Assembly (NCBI RefSeq): GCF_900091605.1
Contig: NZ_FMCQ01000004.1
Coordinates: 186,001 to 250,000, forward strand
Source of the DNA: Micromonospora tulbaghiae
GTDB lineage: Bacteria; Actinomycetota; Actinomycetes; Mycobacteriales; Micromonosporaceae
Direction of reading: 5' to 3'
DNA length: 64,000 bases
The position numbers were made by a program, and so were the translations under genes. Every line of letters starts with the position of its first letter. Position 1 is the stretch's first letter. Positions 28,601-40,055 of the stretch are shown here, one piece after another. The notes under the pieces are model-generated. The model was not told where the DNA came from. It saw nothing but the letters and a program-made list of their open reading frames with translations, and did no database searches.

Positions 28601-29325
28601 GCGCCGGCCCGCAGAGTCGCCAGCGCCTCGGCGACGGTGAACGCGCCCGCGTAGAGCGCCTTACCGGCGATCACGCCCTCCACACCCACCGGCTCCAGCG
28701 TGGCCAGCGCCCGCAGGTCGTCCAGCGTGGACACACCGCCGGAGGCGATCACCGGGGCATCGGTACGGGCGCACACCTCGCGCAGCAGGTCCAGGTTGGG
28801 CCCGCGCATGGTGCCGTCCTTGGTGATGTCGGTGACCACGTACCGCGCGGCGCCGGCGGCGTCGAGCCGGGCCAGCACCTCGTAGAGGTCACCGCCGTCG
28901 CGGGTCCAGCCGCGCGCCGACAGGGTACGGCCGCGCACGTCCAGCCCGATCGCCACCCGGTCGCCGTACTCGCCGCAGATCCGGTCGCACCACTGCGGGT
29001 CCTCCAGCGCGGCGGTGCCGATGTTGACCCGGGCCGCCCCGGTGCCGAGCGCCGCCCGCAGCGACTCGTCGTCGCGGATGCCGCCGGACAGCTCCACCTT
29101 CACGTCCAGCTTGCCGACCACCTCGGCGAGCAGCGCGGCGTTGGAGCCCCGCCCGAACGCGGCGTCCAGGTCGACCAGGTGGATCCACTCCGCGCCGTCG
29201 GACTGCCAGGCCAGAGCCGCGTCCAGCGGGTCGCCGTACGCGGTCTCGCTACCGGCGGCGCCCTGCACGAGCCGGACGGCCTGGCCGTCGGCGACGTCCA
29301 CGGCGGGCAACAGGGTGAGGCTCAA
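28597..29325 (-). CDS. priA: Bifunctional phosphoribosyl isomerase PriA (HisA/TrpF)
   Basis: PriA isomerises both ProFAR (histidine pathway, HisA reaction) and phosphoribosyl anthranilate (tryptophan pathway, TrpF reaction). The 242-aa barrel has the catalytic Asp10 ([10 protein letters not shown]) and Asp129 ([10 protein letters not shown]), phosphate loops [28 protein letters not shown] and [10 protein letters not shown], and the [13 protein letters not shown] loop typical of actinobacterial PriA. Absence of trpF from the trp genes of this window supports dual use. It is the last his gene of the hisD-to-priA run, with ridA coupled behind it. Confidence 0.95.
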   Translation of the reverse strand: MSLTLLPAVDVADGQAVRLVQGAAGSETAYGDPLDAALAWQSDGAEWIHLVDLDAAFGRGSNAALLAEVVGKLDVKVELSGGIRDDESLRAALGTGAARVNIGTAALEDPQWCDRICGEYGDRVAIGLDVRGRTLSARGWTRDGGDLYEVLARLDAAGAARYVVTDITKDGTMRGPNLDLLREVCARTDAPVIASGGVSTLDDLRALATLEPVGVEGVIAGKALYAGAFTVAEALATLRAGA

Positions 29326-29344
29326 CGCTTCTCTCCTCGGATCC

Positions 29345-29665
29345 TCAACGACGGTCCAGCGCGATCACCACGACCGCGGGCAGGACCAGCAACAACAACA
29401 CGACCAGCACCAGCCGCAGCGCGAGGTCGTCCACCAGGTTCCAGATGGCGACCACCGCCACCACGGTGAGCACCAGGATCGTCGCCCGCTCGCGGCGGGT
29501 GTGCCGGCGCAGCCGGCCGGTACGCCCGCGCCGCATCGACGGCGTCAGCCGGCGTACCAGGGAACGACGCCGCTCCCGGCGCGTCACCCGGCGGGCGCGG
29601 ACGGCGCGCGCCCGCTCCTGCTCGGCCTCGCGCTCCGCGCGGCGGCGGGCCCGCTCCTTGCTCAC
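29345..29665 (-). CDS. Small basic membrane protein between hisH and priA
   Basis: A 106-aa protein. Residues 1-60 are extremely Arg-rich ([20 protein letters not shown] and similar runs). Residues about 62-102 form two hydrophobic helices ([17 protein letters not shown] and [21 protein letters not shown]). The positive N-terminus should stay in the cytoplasm. I do not recognise a family. Its place inside the his run, 46 bp after hisH and 19 bp before priA, shows cotranscription but not a role in histidine synthesis. Confidence 0.7.
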   Translation of the reverse strand: MSKERARRRAEREAEQERARAVRARRVTRRERRRSLVRRLTPSMRRGRTGRLRRHTRRERATILVLTVVAVVAIWNLVDDLALRLVLVVLLLLVLPAVVVIALDRR

Positions 29666-29711
29666 GCGAACACTCGCGGGCGCCCCGCCCGCGTGCCCCG
29701 GACCGGTCCGG

Positions 29712-30332
29712 TCACAGCGTGCCGAGCCAGTTGCGCAGCAGCGCGGCGCCGGCGTCGGCCGACTTCTCCGGGTGGAACTGCGCGGCCGACAGCGGCCCCC
29801 GCTCCACCGCCGCGACGAAGTCCGCGCCGTGGTGCGCGGTGGTCACCGCGGCACCCGCCTCGGCCAGCGCCGCCGGGTCGGTCACGCCATAGGAGTGGAC
29901 GAAGTAGAACCGGGTGTCGCCCGGCAGCCCGGCGAACAGCGTCGAGCCGGCCGGTGGCTGCACGGTGTTCCAGCCCATGTGCGGCAGCCGCCGGGCGGGC
30001 AGCCGGGTCACGCCGCCGGGCAGCAGCCCGAGCCCCTTGGTGACCACGCCGTGCTCCTCGCCGTGCCCGAACAGGATCTGCATGCCGACGCAGATGCCCA
30101 GCACCGGCCGCCCGGCGGCGACCCGGTCGGCGATGACCGGCCCGGCGCCCAGCGCCTCGATCCCGGCCATGCACGCGGCGAACGCGCCGACGCCCGGCAC
30201 CACCAGGCCGTCGGCCGACGCGGCGGCGTCCAGGTCGTCGGTGACAGTCACCTCGGCGCCGGCCCGCTCCACCGCGCGCTCGGCCGAGCGCAGGTTGCCC
30301 GAGCCGTAGTCGAGCACCACCACCCGTGCCAT
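29712..30332 (-). CDS. hisH: Imidazole glycerol phosphate synthase glutaminase subunit
   Basis: HisH hydrolyses glutamine and channels ammonia to HisF. The 206-aa class I amidotransferase has the nucleophile motif GICVGMQILF, the oxyanion-side PGVGAF, and the His/Glu pair in QFHPEKS. ATG 30332 overlaps by one base the stop of the 55-aa protein upstream (TGATG), so translation is probably coupled. The frame extends further upstream only as shadow. Confidence 0.96.
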   Translation of the reverse strand: MARVVVLDYGSGNLRSAERAVERAGAEVTVTDDLDAAASADGLVVPGVGAFAACMAGIEALGAGPVIADRVAAGRPVLGICVGMQILFGHGEEHGVVTKGLGLLPGGVTRLPARRLPHMGWNTVQPPAGSTLFAGLPGDTRFYFVHSYGVTDPAALAEAGAAVTTAHHGADFVAAVERGPLSAAQFHPEKSADAGAALLRNWLGTL

Positions 30333-30499
30333 CAGCTCTCCCCCGGCAGCAGCCAGAGCACCCCGGCGACGGTGGCCAGCACGGCCAGCAGGCCGGTGAT
30401 CACCACGGCGGCGCGGGGCGCGCCCTGCTTGAGCAGCGACCACGTCCCGCCGACCAGCAGGCCGGCCAGGATCAACAGAAGTGTGGGCAGCACCTTCAT
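30332..30499 (-). CDS. 55-aa two-helix membrane protein between hisB and hisH
   Basis: A short ORF starting at ATG 30499: MKVLPTLLLILAGLLVGGTW, then SLLKQGAPRA, then AVVITGLLAVLATVAGVLWL and a short PGES end. Two hydrophobic helices are joined by a basic loop. Its TGA shares one base with the hisH ATG, and its ATG shares one base with the stop of a 19-codon mini-ORF, so it is placed for coupled translation. Codon usage has the GC-rich third positions of a real gene. No family recognised; such short membrane proteins are easily missed. Confidence 0.65.
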   Translation of the reverse strand: MKVLPTLLLILAGLLVGGTWSLLKQGAPRAAVVITGLLAVLATVAGVLWLLPGES

Positions 30500-30557
30500 C
30501 AGAGCCAGCTTCCGTTCGCGACTGCGGGACTCCGCTTCGCTGCGTTCCTCGCGCTCA

Positions 30558-30558
<1 letters not shown>
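30499..30558 (-). other. hisB-downstream spacer: 19-codon mini-ORF or dispersed intergenic repeat
   Basis: On the minus strand the 60 bases after the hisB stop read as an open mini-ORF of 19 codons (MSARNAAKRSPAVANGSWL). It overlaps hisB by one base (TGATG) and the next gene by one base (TGATG). The nucleotide sequence (GCGAGGAACGCAGCGAAGCG, then GAGTCCCGCAGTCGCGAACG) resembles, from memory, a short repeat common between genes of Micromonosporaceae. The mini-ORF may therefore be a by-product of a repeat insertion. No second copy was noticed in this window. Confidence 0.4.
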
Positions 30559-33561
<3,003 letters not shown>

Positions 33562-33669
33562 GCCTGCGAGTCTAGGCCGCCGCCGGTGTCACCGGCCGGG
33601 CCCGCCCGCACGCCGGGACGGTGAGCCGGGACACGCGCGGGCGGGCCCGTTGGCGATACGCTCGATCAC

Positions 33670-34374
33670 GTGAGCGCACGGCTGCCGGTGTTCCCGCTCG
33701 GGACCGTCCTCTTCCCCGGGCTGGTCCTTCCGCTGCACATCTTCGAGGAGCGCTACAAGGCGCTGGTGCGTCATCTCGTGGGGCTGCCCGAGGGCGCGCC
33801 GCGCGAGTTCGGCGTGGTGGCGATCCAGGCCGGCTGGGAGGTCGCGCCGGCCGGGCCGCCGGGGCGTTCCGGGCCGGCCGGCGGCGAGGTCACGCTGCAC
33901 GAGGTCGGCTGCACCGCCGAGCTGCGGCAGGTCACCGAGCTGGCCGACGGCGGCTTCGACATCGTCACCGTCGGGCGGCGGCGGTTCCGGGTCGCCGACG
34001 TCGACGACTCCGCCGAGCCGTACCTCACCGCCGAGGTGGAGTGGCTGCCGGAGCCGGACGGCCCGGACGAGGTCTCCGACCTGCTGGCGGCCCGGGTGAT
34101 CTCGGTGTTCCGGCAGTATCTGGGCCTGATCCGGCCGGACCAGCAGGAGATCACCGAGCAGCTGCCCGAGGATCCGACGGTCCTGTCGCACCTGGTCGCC
34201 GCGACCGCCGCGCTGACCGTCGCCGACCGGCAGCGGCTGCTCGCCGTCGACGACACGGCCGGCCGGCTGCGCGCCGAGCTTCGCCTGCTCAACCGGGAGA
34301 CGGCGTTGCTGCGGCAGGTGCGCGCGGTGCCGGTGCCGCTCAGCGAGCTGGCTGGTCCCCCGGCGCCGAACTGA
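33670..34374 (+). CDS. LON substrate-binding domain protein
   Basis: A 234-aa protein consisting of a Lon N-terminal (PUA-like) domain: LPVFPLGTVLFPGLVLPLHIFEERY at the start, then GCTAELRQVTELADGGFDIVTVGRRRFRV and a helical second half with VRAVPVPLSELA. No AAA or protease domain follows, so it is a stand-alone substrate-recognition module of unknown role. It starts at GTG 33670 and is divergent from hisD. It overlaps tail-to-tail by 35 bp with the next minus-strand gene. Confidence 0.88.
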   Translation: MSARLPVFPLGTVLFPGLVLPLHIFEERYKALVRHLVGLPEGAPREFGVVAIQAGWEVAPAGPPGRSGPAGGEVTLHEVGCTAELRQVTELADGGFDIVTVGRRRFRVADVDDSAEPYLTAEVEWLPEPDGPDEVSDLLAARVISVFRQYLGLIRPDQQEITEQLPEDPTVLSHLVAATAALTVADRQRLLAVDDTAGRLRAELRLLNRETALLRQVRAVPVPLSELAGPPAPN

Positions 34375-35197
34375 ACCCGGGTGGGGGCGGCCAGGCCGCG
34401 TCGGGCTCCGGCTCCGGCCGCAGCGACGGCCACCGCGACCAGCCCGCCAGCAGCGTGTACGTGACTGCCGCGCCGAACGCGGCGAGCAGCAGGTTCCCGT
34501 GCGGCAACGGCAGCGGGCCGTACCAGTCGACGCCGCCGGCACGCAGGTCGACGGGTTTGGTGAACGCGGTGCCCGGCGGCGCGGTCTCCACCAGCCGCTG
34601 GAACGTCGACAGGCCGATCCGGCGGCCGACCTGCCAGGCCACCACCGCCGCGCCGAGGCCGCCGAGCGTCACCGCGAGCAGACCGGCCGGGCCGCGCCGA
34701 CGGCGCAGCAGCACCCACAGGGCGACGGCGGCGAGCACACCGAAGCCGAGCGTCAGGAGGCTGAACCAGCCGTCCGCGGCGATCGGCTGCTCCGGCTGCG
34801 TGGTCGCGTAGACCGCGCCGGCCGGGGTCTGCCGCACCGGGGTGGCGGGCGCCGCCCACGCCCACAGCAGCCCCAGCGGCACGCCGAGCGCGGTGAGCAG
34901 CGCGACCACGCCGAGCGCGGTGACCAGCGGGCGGCCGGACCGGGCGGCGTCGGCGCCGGGCAGCTCCGCCACCACGCCGGGATACCCGGCGAGCGGGTCG
35001 GCGCCCGGCGCGGTGACCGGCGTGCCGGCGGGTACCGGCAGGCCACCGGGCCAGCCGGGCGGCTGCTCGCGCTCGGGCCACGCGGCGTCACCAGGCCACG
35101 GGGCGTCGCCGGGAGGCGGGAGGGCGTCGCCGGTACGCGCGTCGGTGCCGTCGGTGCGCTCGCGCGCCCGCTCGGGCTCAGGGGTGTCCGGACTCAC
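34340..35197 (-). CDS. Four-helix membrane protein (DUF2567-like)
   Basis: A 285-aa protein with a Pro/Asp/Glu-rich N-terminal tail (about 85 residues) and four hydrophobic segments (VTALGVVALLTALGVPLGLL; FSLLTLGFGVLAAVALWVLL; LLAVTLGGLGAAVVAWQVG; LLLAAFGAAVTYTLLAG). Between helices 1 and 2 is an extracytoplasmic loop containing PVRQTPAGAVYATTQPEQP. The pattern resembles actinobacterial DUF2567 proteins, a family without known function. The start is GTG 35197. Confidence 0.7.
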   Translation of the reverse strand: MSPDTPEPERARERTDGTDARTGDALPPPGDAPWPGDAAWPEREQPPGWPGGLPVPAGTPVTAPGADPLAGYPGVVAELPGADAARSGRPLVTALGVVALLTALGVPLGLLWAWAAPATPVRQTPAGAVYATTQPEQPIAADGWFSLLTLGFGVLAAVALWVLLRRRRGPAGLLAVTLGGLGAAVVAWQVGRRIGLSTFQRLVETAPPGTAFTKPVDLRAGGVDWYGPLPLPHGNLLLAAFGAAVTYTLLAGWSRWPSLRPEPEPDAAWPPPPGFSSAPGDQPAR

Positions 35198-35245
35198 CCG
35201 TTGATCCTCTCAGGCCCGGGCACGGCGCGGGGCGGTGGTCGGCGC

Positions 35246-36811
35246 TCAGCGCGCGAACGGTTCCAGCATCACCGCTGCCGCCTTGAGCCAGGCGTTGCGG
35301 GTCTCGGCCTGGAGCTGGTGGTACTCGATCGAGGAGCCGGTCTCCAGCGCCGGGTCGTAGGGCACCACGGCGACCGCCCGGGTACGGGTGGCGAAGTGCC
35401 GTTCCAGGTCGTCCTGCAACGAGGTACGCCCCGGCGTGGGGCAGGAGATCAGCGTGACCGCGTTGTCGGCCAGCTCGCCCATGCCCACCTCGTGCAGCAG
35501 GTCGAGCATCCAGTCCGCGCTGAACGCCGCGTCCTCACGCGGCACGGTGGTCACCACGAGCTGGTCGGCGGCCTGCATGACGGTGCGCCAGTTCGGGCTC
35601 TCCACGTTGTTGCCGGTGTCCACGCAGACCACCTCGTGGGTGCGGCGCAGCAGCTCCAGCACCCGCTTGACGGTGAACTGGTCGAGCCGCTGGGCGAAAC
35701 GCGGGCTCTCCTCGCCGGCCAGCACGTCGTACGAGCCGTCGGAGGCGTGCCGCAGGTAGTCGTCGAGGTGCGACAGCAGCGTGTTGCCCTCGAGGATCTC
35801 GATCTGCGCCAGGTCGTGGATCAGGTGGCGGATGGTGCGGGCGTGCCGGGCGCTGCCGGCCCGCAGACCGAGCGTGCCGCGCAGCTCGTTGTCGTCCCAG
35901 GCGAGCACGCCGCGCCCGCGTACGCTGCCGACCGTCGCGGCGGCGAGCACTGTCGCGGTGGTCTTGTGCACCCCGCCCTTGGGGTTGGCGAAGGCGAGCA
36001 CCCTCGGGGTGCCCAGCTCGCGGCGGAGCACGCTGGTCGCCCGTTCCAGCTCCGGGTCCGGCTCCGGGGCGCGCCACTGCACCTGGGCCGCGTCGACCCG
36101 GCCGGAGCGGCCCTCCAGCGGGCGGCGGGGCGCGGGTACCACCGGCTCCGGGGCGGGCGGCGTGTCCGGCCGGTAGCGACCCCGGTCGAGCAGCGCGTAG
36201 CGGGACTCGGGCGGCGGCGGCGCGGGCCGGTAGCCGCCGTCGAGAAGGGAGTACCGGGACTCGGCCGGCGCCTCGGCCCGGCCGCGCGGCTCCGGCCGGG
36301 CCGGCTCGGGCCGCCAGGACGGTTCCGGGCGCGGCTCGGCGGTGAAGGGCTGCTCGGGTGCGAACGACGGGTCGGGCGGGAACGACGGGTCGGGCGCGAG
36401 CGACGGGTCGGCGCGCCAGGATGGGTCGGGCGGGTAGGGCTGCCCGGCGCGCCAGGTCGGCTCCGGGTCGCTGCGGTACGCCGGTTCGGCCCGGTAGGCC
36501 GGCTCGCCGTCGTGCCGGGGATCGGCGCGGAAGGCCGGGTCGACCCGGAACGTGGCCTCGGCCCGGTAACCGGGCTCGGCGCCGTACGACCCGTCGGGGG
36601 CGCGGCCGACGGCGGTGGCGCGGCCGGTCCACCCGGTGCCCGCGCCACGGCGGGGCAGCGGGTCGGGCGGCGGCGCCGGTTGCTCCTCGACGTGCCGGTC
36701 GGCGTCGGCGTGCTCCGCGCCGCGACCGCCGAGCCGGGCCCGGTCGAGCAGCGCCCGCCACCGCGGTGCCGGCTCGCCCTGCCGACCCCAGCCGGTCTCG
36801 CTGCCGTCCAA
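35246..36811 (-). CDS. ParA/MinD-like ATPase with repetitive proline-rich N-terminus and variant Walker A
   Basis: A P-loop ATPase of the SIMIBI ParA/MinD class. The C-terminal 260 residues carry FANPKGGVHKTT (deviant Walker A with His in place of the usual Gly before Lys), WDDNELRGTLG, VVCVDTGNNVESPNW (Walker B) and LVVTTVPREDAAFSADWMLD. The N-terminal half is an intrinsically disordered tract of imperfect repeats (YRAEPAYR, DPSFPPDPSF). I favour a TTG start at 36811 behind a GGGGGAGGG ribosome-binding site. ATG 36895 would add 28 residues, but a TAGGGT -10-like sequence lies inside that extension. Likely a spatial-organisation or secretion-associated ATPase; no ParB partner is adjacent. Confidence 0.82.
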   Translation of the reverse strand: MDGSETGWGRQGEPAPRWRALLDRARLGGRGAEHADADRHVEEQPAPPPDPLPRRGAGTGWTGRATAVGRAPDGSYGAEPGYRAEATFRVDPAFRADPRHDGEPAYRAEPAYRSDPEPTWRAGQPYPPDPSWRADPSLAPDPSFPPDPSFAPEQPFTAEPRPEPSWRPEPARPEPRGRAEAPAESRYSLLDGGYRPAPPPPESRYALLDRGRYRPDTPPAPEPVVPAPRRPLEGRSGRVDAAQVQWRAPEPDPELERATSVLRRELGTPRVLAFANPKGGVHKTTATVLAAATVGSVRGRGVLAWDDNELRGTLGLRAGSARHARTIRHLIHDLAQIEILEGNTLLSHLDDYLRHASDGSYDVLAGEESPRFAQRLDQFTVKRVLELLRRTHEVVCVDTGNNVESPNWRTVMQAADQLVVTTVPREDAAFSADWMLDLLHEVGMGELADNAVTLISCPTPGRTSLQDDLERHFATRTRAVAVVPYDPALETGSSIEYHQLQAETRNAWLKAAAVMLEPFAR

Positions 36812-36951
36812 GGATTCGCCCTCCCCCAGCCCATCGATCTCCGCCTGACAGGCTACGAACGAAACCCTATTCGGACCACTCCCCGCGCCGCACATCGCCC
36901 GGTGGCCCGCCGCACCATGGGATCGGCCCGGTAGCCGTGCGCCCCGATGTC

Positions 36952-37800
36952 TCAGGAGGTGGGAGCGGGATTGGGCGCTCCGGAGCCGGTCACGGACGCG
37001 GGGGCGGTGGGTGAAGGTCCGCTCACCGTCCGTGCGGCTTCCGACGAATCGCCCATTCCGCCTGCCTCGGCCGGTCCGGTGTCGGCCGGCGGCCGGACCA
37101 CGTCACGCTGCTCGGGCAGCGGCGGGGTGAACACGGTCCGGTCCAGACGGGTCACCTCCGGCGCCGGGTCCACCACCCGCACGCCCGGACGCCCGGCGAG
37201 CGCGCGCAGGGCGTCCGGCGCGGCACCGACCACCGCGGCGTAGACGCAGGCGCAGCCCGCCCGGTACGCCTCCGCCTCGCGGGCGGCGACCTCGGCGCCG
37301 CTGTCGTACGCCCGGCGCAGCTCCGGATCGGCGGCGGCCGCGGCGGCGCGGGACCGGTAGTCCGCGGCCTCCCGGTCCTTGCGCGTCGCGACGCCGGTCA
37401 TCCCGGCCACCACGTCCTGCGGCAGGCGCAGCGCCGCGATCCGGACGATCTCGGTCTGCCGGCCGGGCAGCGGCACCCGTGCCACCACCGCCGAGACCCG
37501 CGTGCCGTCCAGCGCGGCGGCCGCCCGCGCCGGGGTCAGGTAGTCGCCGAACGACACCAGCGCGTAGCCGTCGGGCGCGTCGAGGCGGGCCAGCTCGTCC
37601 CCGGCGGCGCGCAGGTACGCCGGGATGCTCGCGCCGTCGGTCACGCCGACCCGGGTCACCTCGCCGACCGTGCGGTCGCTCACCGGGCGGTCCCGCCGCT
37701 GCGCCACCGCCACCACCAGCACCACGAGCGCGCAGGCCAGCGCGAGCCAGGTCAGCGCGGCGGACCGGGACCGGCGCGGAGGCGCGGGATCGTCGCTCAC
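36952..37800 (-). CDS. Hypothetical single-pass membrane protein
   Basis: A 282-aa protein with a short basic N-terminus, one hydrophobic helix (AALTWLALACALVVLVVAVA, about residues 14-33) and a large predicted extracytoplasmic domain. The domain has two cysteines close together (AGCACVY), an Ala/Arg/Glu-rich helical section, and a Pro/Ser/Thr-rich tail. No family recognised. It begins one base after the rluD stop on the same strand, so it is probably cotranscribed with lspA and rluD. Confidence 0.7.
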   Translation of the reverse strand: MSDDPAPPRRSRSAALTWLALACALVVLVVAVAQRRDRPVSDRTVGEVTRVGVTDGASIPAYLRAAGDELARLDAPDGYALVSFGDYLTPARAAAALDGTRVSAVVARVPLPGRQTEIVRIAALRLPQDVVAGMTGVATRKDREAADYRSRAAAAAADPELRRAYDSGAEVAAREAEAYRAGCACVYAAVVGAAPDALRALAGRPGVRVVDPAPEVTRLDRTVFTPPLPEQRDVVRPPADTGPAEAGGMGDSSEAARTVSGPSPTAPASVTGSGAPNPAPTS

Positions 37801-37801
37801 G

Positions 37802-38746
37802 TCAGTCGCGCAGGATCTCCAGCGCCCGGGCCAGGTCGTCCGGGTACTCGCTGACGAACGTCACCTCGTCACCGGTGGCCGGATGCGCGAAGCTCAGCGA
37901 GCGGGCGTGCAGCCACTGCCGGGACAGCCCGAGCCGGGCCGACAGCGTCGGGTCCGCGCCGTAGGTCAGGTCGCCCACGCAGGGGTGCCGCATGCTGGAG
38001 AAGTGCACCCGGATCTGGTGCGTGCGCCCCGTCTCCAGCCGCACGTCGAGCAGGCTGGCGGCGGGGAACGCCTCGAGCGTGTCGTAGTGCGTGATGCTCG
38101 GCTTGCCGCCGGAGACCACGGCCCAGCGGTAGTCGTGGTGCGGGTGCCTGTCGATCGGCGCGTCGATGGTGCCGCGCAGCGGGTCCGGGTGGCCCTGCAC
38201 CACGGCGTGGTAGCGCTTCTCCACCTCGCGCTCCTTGAACGCCCGCTTCAGCGCGGTGTACGCGCGCTCGCTCTTGGCCACCGCCATGATGCCGGTGGTG
38301 CCCACGTCGAGCCGGTGCACCACGCCCTGCCGCTCGGCGGCGCCGCTGGTGGAGATGCGGTGACCGATGCCGGCCAGCCCGCCGATCACGGTCGGGCCGG
38401 TCCAGCCGGGGCTCGGGTGCGCGGCCACCCCGACCGGCTTGTCGACCACCACGATGTCGTCGTCGGCGTACACCACTGTCAGGCCGGGCACCGCCTGCGG
38501 CACCACGGTCGGCGGGGCGGGCGGCGCGGGCAGCGTGACCTCCAGCCACGACCCCGCCTTGACCTTGTGCGAGTTGGGCCGGGCCACGCCGTCGACGAGC
38601 GCGTCCCCGGCGTCGATCAGGCCGGCAGCGGCGGTGCGGGAGAGCCCGAACAGGCGGGACACGGCCTGGTCCAGGCGCATGCCGTCGAGGCCGTCCGGTA
38701 CGGGCAGGGAACGGGTGTCGCCGCCGGCGGCGAATGCGGAGGTCAC
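37802..38746 (-). CDS. RluA-family pseudouridine synthase (RluD-like)
   Basis: A 314-aa enzyme that isomerises uridine to pseudouridine in RNA, probably 23S rRNA. An N-terminal S4 domain ([22 protein letters not shown]) precedes the catalytic domain with [15 protein letters not shown] and the active-site aspartate in [24 protein letters not shown] then follows. GTG 38746 overlaps the lspA stop (GTGA), the common lspA-rluD pairing. Its target position is inferred from the family. Confidence 0.94.
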   Translation of the reverse strand: MTSAFAAGGDTRSLPVPDGLDGMRLDQAVSRLFGLSRTAAAGLIDAGDALVDGVARPNSHKVKAGSWLEVTLPAPPAPPTVVPQAVPGLTVVYADDDIVVVDKPVGVAAHPSPGWTGPTVIGGLAGIGHRISTSGAAERQGVVHRLDVGTTGIMAVAKSERAYTALKRAFKEREVEKRYHAVVQGHPDPLRGTIDAPIDRHPHHDYRWAVVSGGKPSITHYDTLEAFPAASLLDVRLETGRTHQIRVHFSSMRHPCVGDLTYGADPTLSARLGLSRQWLHARSLSFAHPATGDEVTFVSEYPDDLARALEILRD

Positions 38747-39345
38747 GCGCTCTCCCGCTGCTCGGCCGGGGCGGCGGCGTCGCGCTTCTCGTCGCGCAGC
38801 CGGGAGCCGTCGCGCTGCCGGCCGGTCAACTCCAGGAAGACCGCGAGCACCACGCCGCACACCAGCGAGCTGTCGGCCAGGTTGAACACCGGCCAGACCT
38901 GGCCGTACGGGTCGAAGAGGCTGATCATGTCGACCACGTGCCCGACGAAGTGCCCGGGCGCGCGGAAGATCCGGTCGATCAGGTTGCCCAGCGCGCCGCC
39001 CAGCACCAGGCCGAGCGACACCGCCCACGGCAGCGAGCGCAGCCGCAGCGCCATCCAGGCGATCCACCCGATCACCACGAACGTGATGATCGGGAAGACC
39101 CAGGTGTGGTCGGAGCCGATGCTCCAGGCCGCGCCGCTGTTGCGGGTGAGGCTGAGGTAGACCGCGCCGCCGAGCAGCGACACCGGCTCCCGGCCGGTCA
39201 GCTCGGCGAGCGCGAGCTGCTTCGTGCCGAGATCCGCCAGCAGCGAGAACAGGGACACGCCGAGCAGCAGGCCGACGGCCTTACGGCGGGGCGCGCCGGC
39301 GCCCGACTCGGTGGTGCCGGCCCCGGCGGGCGGTGCTGCGGTCAT
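38743..39345 (-). CDS. lspA: Lipoprotein signal peptidase II
   Basis: LspA cleaves the signal peptide of prolipoproteins after Lgt has acylated them. The 200-aa four-helix protein holds the two catalytic aspartates in GNLIDRIFR and VFNLADSSL and the conserved [10 protein letters not shown] segment. An N-terminal Gly/Ala/Thr-rich tail and a charged C-terminus extend the core. It is coupled to the pseudouridine synthase downstream. Confidence 0.96.
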   Translation of the reverse strand: MTAAPPAGAGTTESGAGAPRRKAVGLLLGVSLFSLLADLGTKQLALAELTGREPVSLLGGAVYLSLTRNSGAAWSIGSDHTWVFPIITFVVIGWIAWMALRLRSLPWAVSLGLVLGGALGNLIDRIFRAPGHFVGHVVDMISLFDPYGQVWPVFNLADSSLVCGVVLAVFLELTGRQRDGSRLRDEKRDAAAPAEQRESA

Positions 39346-39411
39346 CTGCTCCCCATCGACGCTTGCGACGGTGTGGTCACCGTCTGCCGTACGGCCGCCG
39401 GGGAGCGGTGA

Positions 39412-39831
39412 TCAGCGCCGCTCCTCCAGCTGCTTGCACGTCACGCAGAGGGTGGCCGACGGGAACGCGGCGAGCCGCTCCACCGGGATCGGGTTGCCGC
39501 ACCGCTCGCACCAGCCGTAGCCACCCTCGTCGAGGCGCTCCAGCGCGCGCTCGACCTGCGTGATCCGTTCCTTGATGCTGTTGGCGAGAGAGATCTCCTG
39601 CTCCCGCTCGAACGTCTTGGTGCCGGTGTCGGCCTGGTCGTCCCCGGCCGAGTCGGTCAGCCGGTCGCGCTGCAGCTCGGTGATCTCGCTCAGCGTCTGA
39701 TCGTACTCGGCGTTGAGTTCGTCCCGCCGTGCCGCCAGGGCGGCCCGGATCTTCTCGGTCTCCGCGGCGCTGCGGGTGGCCTTCGGCGCGGGCTTGCGGC
39801 CGGCGGTCCTGGTGTCGGCTGGCTTCGCCAT
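39412..39831 (-). CDS. DksA/TraR-type zinc-finger protein
   Basis: A 139-aa protein. A central coiled coil (RAALAARRDELNAEYDQTLS, EITELQRDRL, DSAGDDQADTG) carries acidic residues at the tip. A four-cysteine zinc finger follows (WCERCGNPIP ... LCVTCKQLEERR). DksA proteins enter the RNA polymerase secondary channel with the coiled-coil tip. The family in actinobacteria is little studied; some members bind RNA polymerase and affect the stringent response. A basic N-terminal tail precedes the coiled coil. It has its own promoter (39957-39985) and a structured leader. Confidence 0.9.
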   Translation of the reverse strand: MAKPADTRTAGRKPAPKATRSAAETEKIRAALAARRDELNAEYDQTLSEITELQRDRLTDSAGDDQADTGTKTFEREQEISLANSIKERITQVERALERLDEGGYGWCERCGNPIPVERLAAFPSATLCVTCKQLEERR

Positions 39832-39914
39832 GTCAGCTCCCTCAGCCGCGTGGCGCGGCGGTCAGCGGTACGTGGGCGGGGACGCCTTCGTCGGCGTCGT
39901 CCGCGTACGGAAGG

Positions 39915-39942
39915 GTGCACGGCGAGCGAGTCCGCCGTGCAC
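39915..39942 (-). promoter_or_regulatory. Hairpin in the leader of the DksA-like gene
   Basis: Perfect 10-bp arms (GTGCACGGCG / CGCCGTGCAC) with an 8-base loop. It lies within the roughly 120-base untranslated leader between the promoter at 39957-39985 and ATG 39831. It could be a regulatory or stabilising element. Confidence 0.5.
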
Positions 39943-39956
39943 TCCGGAGGTTGGCA

Positions 39957-39985
39957 AGAATACGGAACGTACAGGCGTCCGACAA
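39957..39985 (-). promoter_or_regulatory. Promoter of the DksA-like gene
   Basis: Minus-strand TTGTCG (39985-39980), a 17-bp spacer and TATTCT (39962-39957): one of the best consensus-like promoters in the window. Transcription would begin near 39950. The remainder of the 224-bp gap, up to the antiporter stop at 40056, shows nothing else recognisable. Confidence 0.65.
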
Positions 39986-40055
39986 CGTGCCGCACCGTCG
40001 TCCCACGTATCCGCCCCGGACTGCCATCAATCGGGGCAAAAGGAACGGTAGCAGA

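Noticed and set aside
35246..36895. Chromosome segregation ParA
   Set aside because: The protein lacks a ParB/parS neighbour and has a variant Walker A; a chromosomal ParA usually sits near oriC with parB.
36952..37800. Lipoprotein candidate next to lspA
   Set aside because: No lipobox cysteine follows the N-terminal hydrophobic helix, so it is treated as a membrane-anchored protein.
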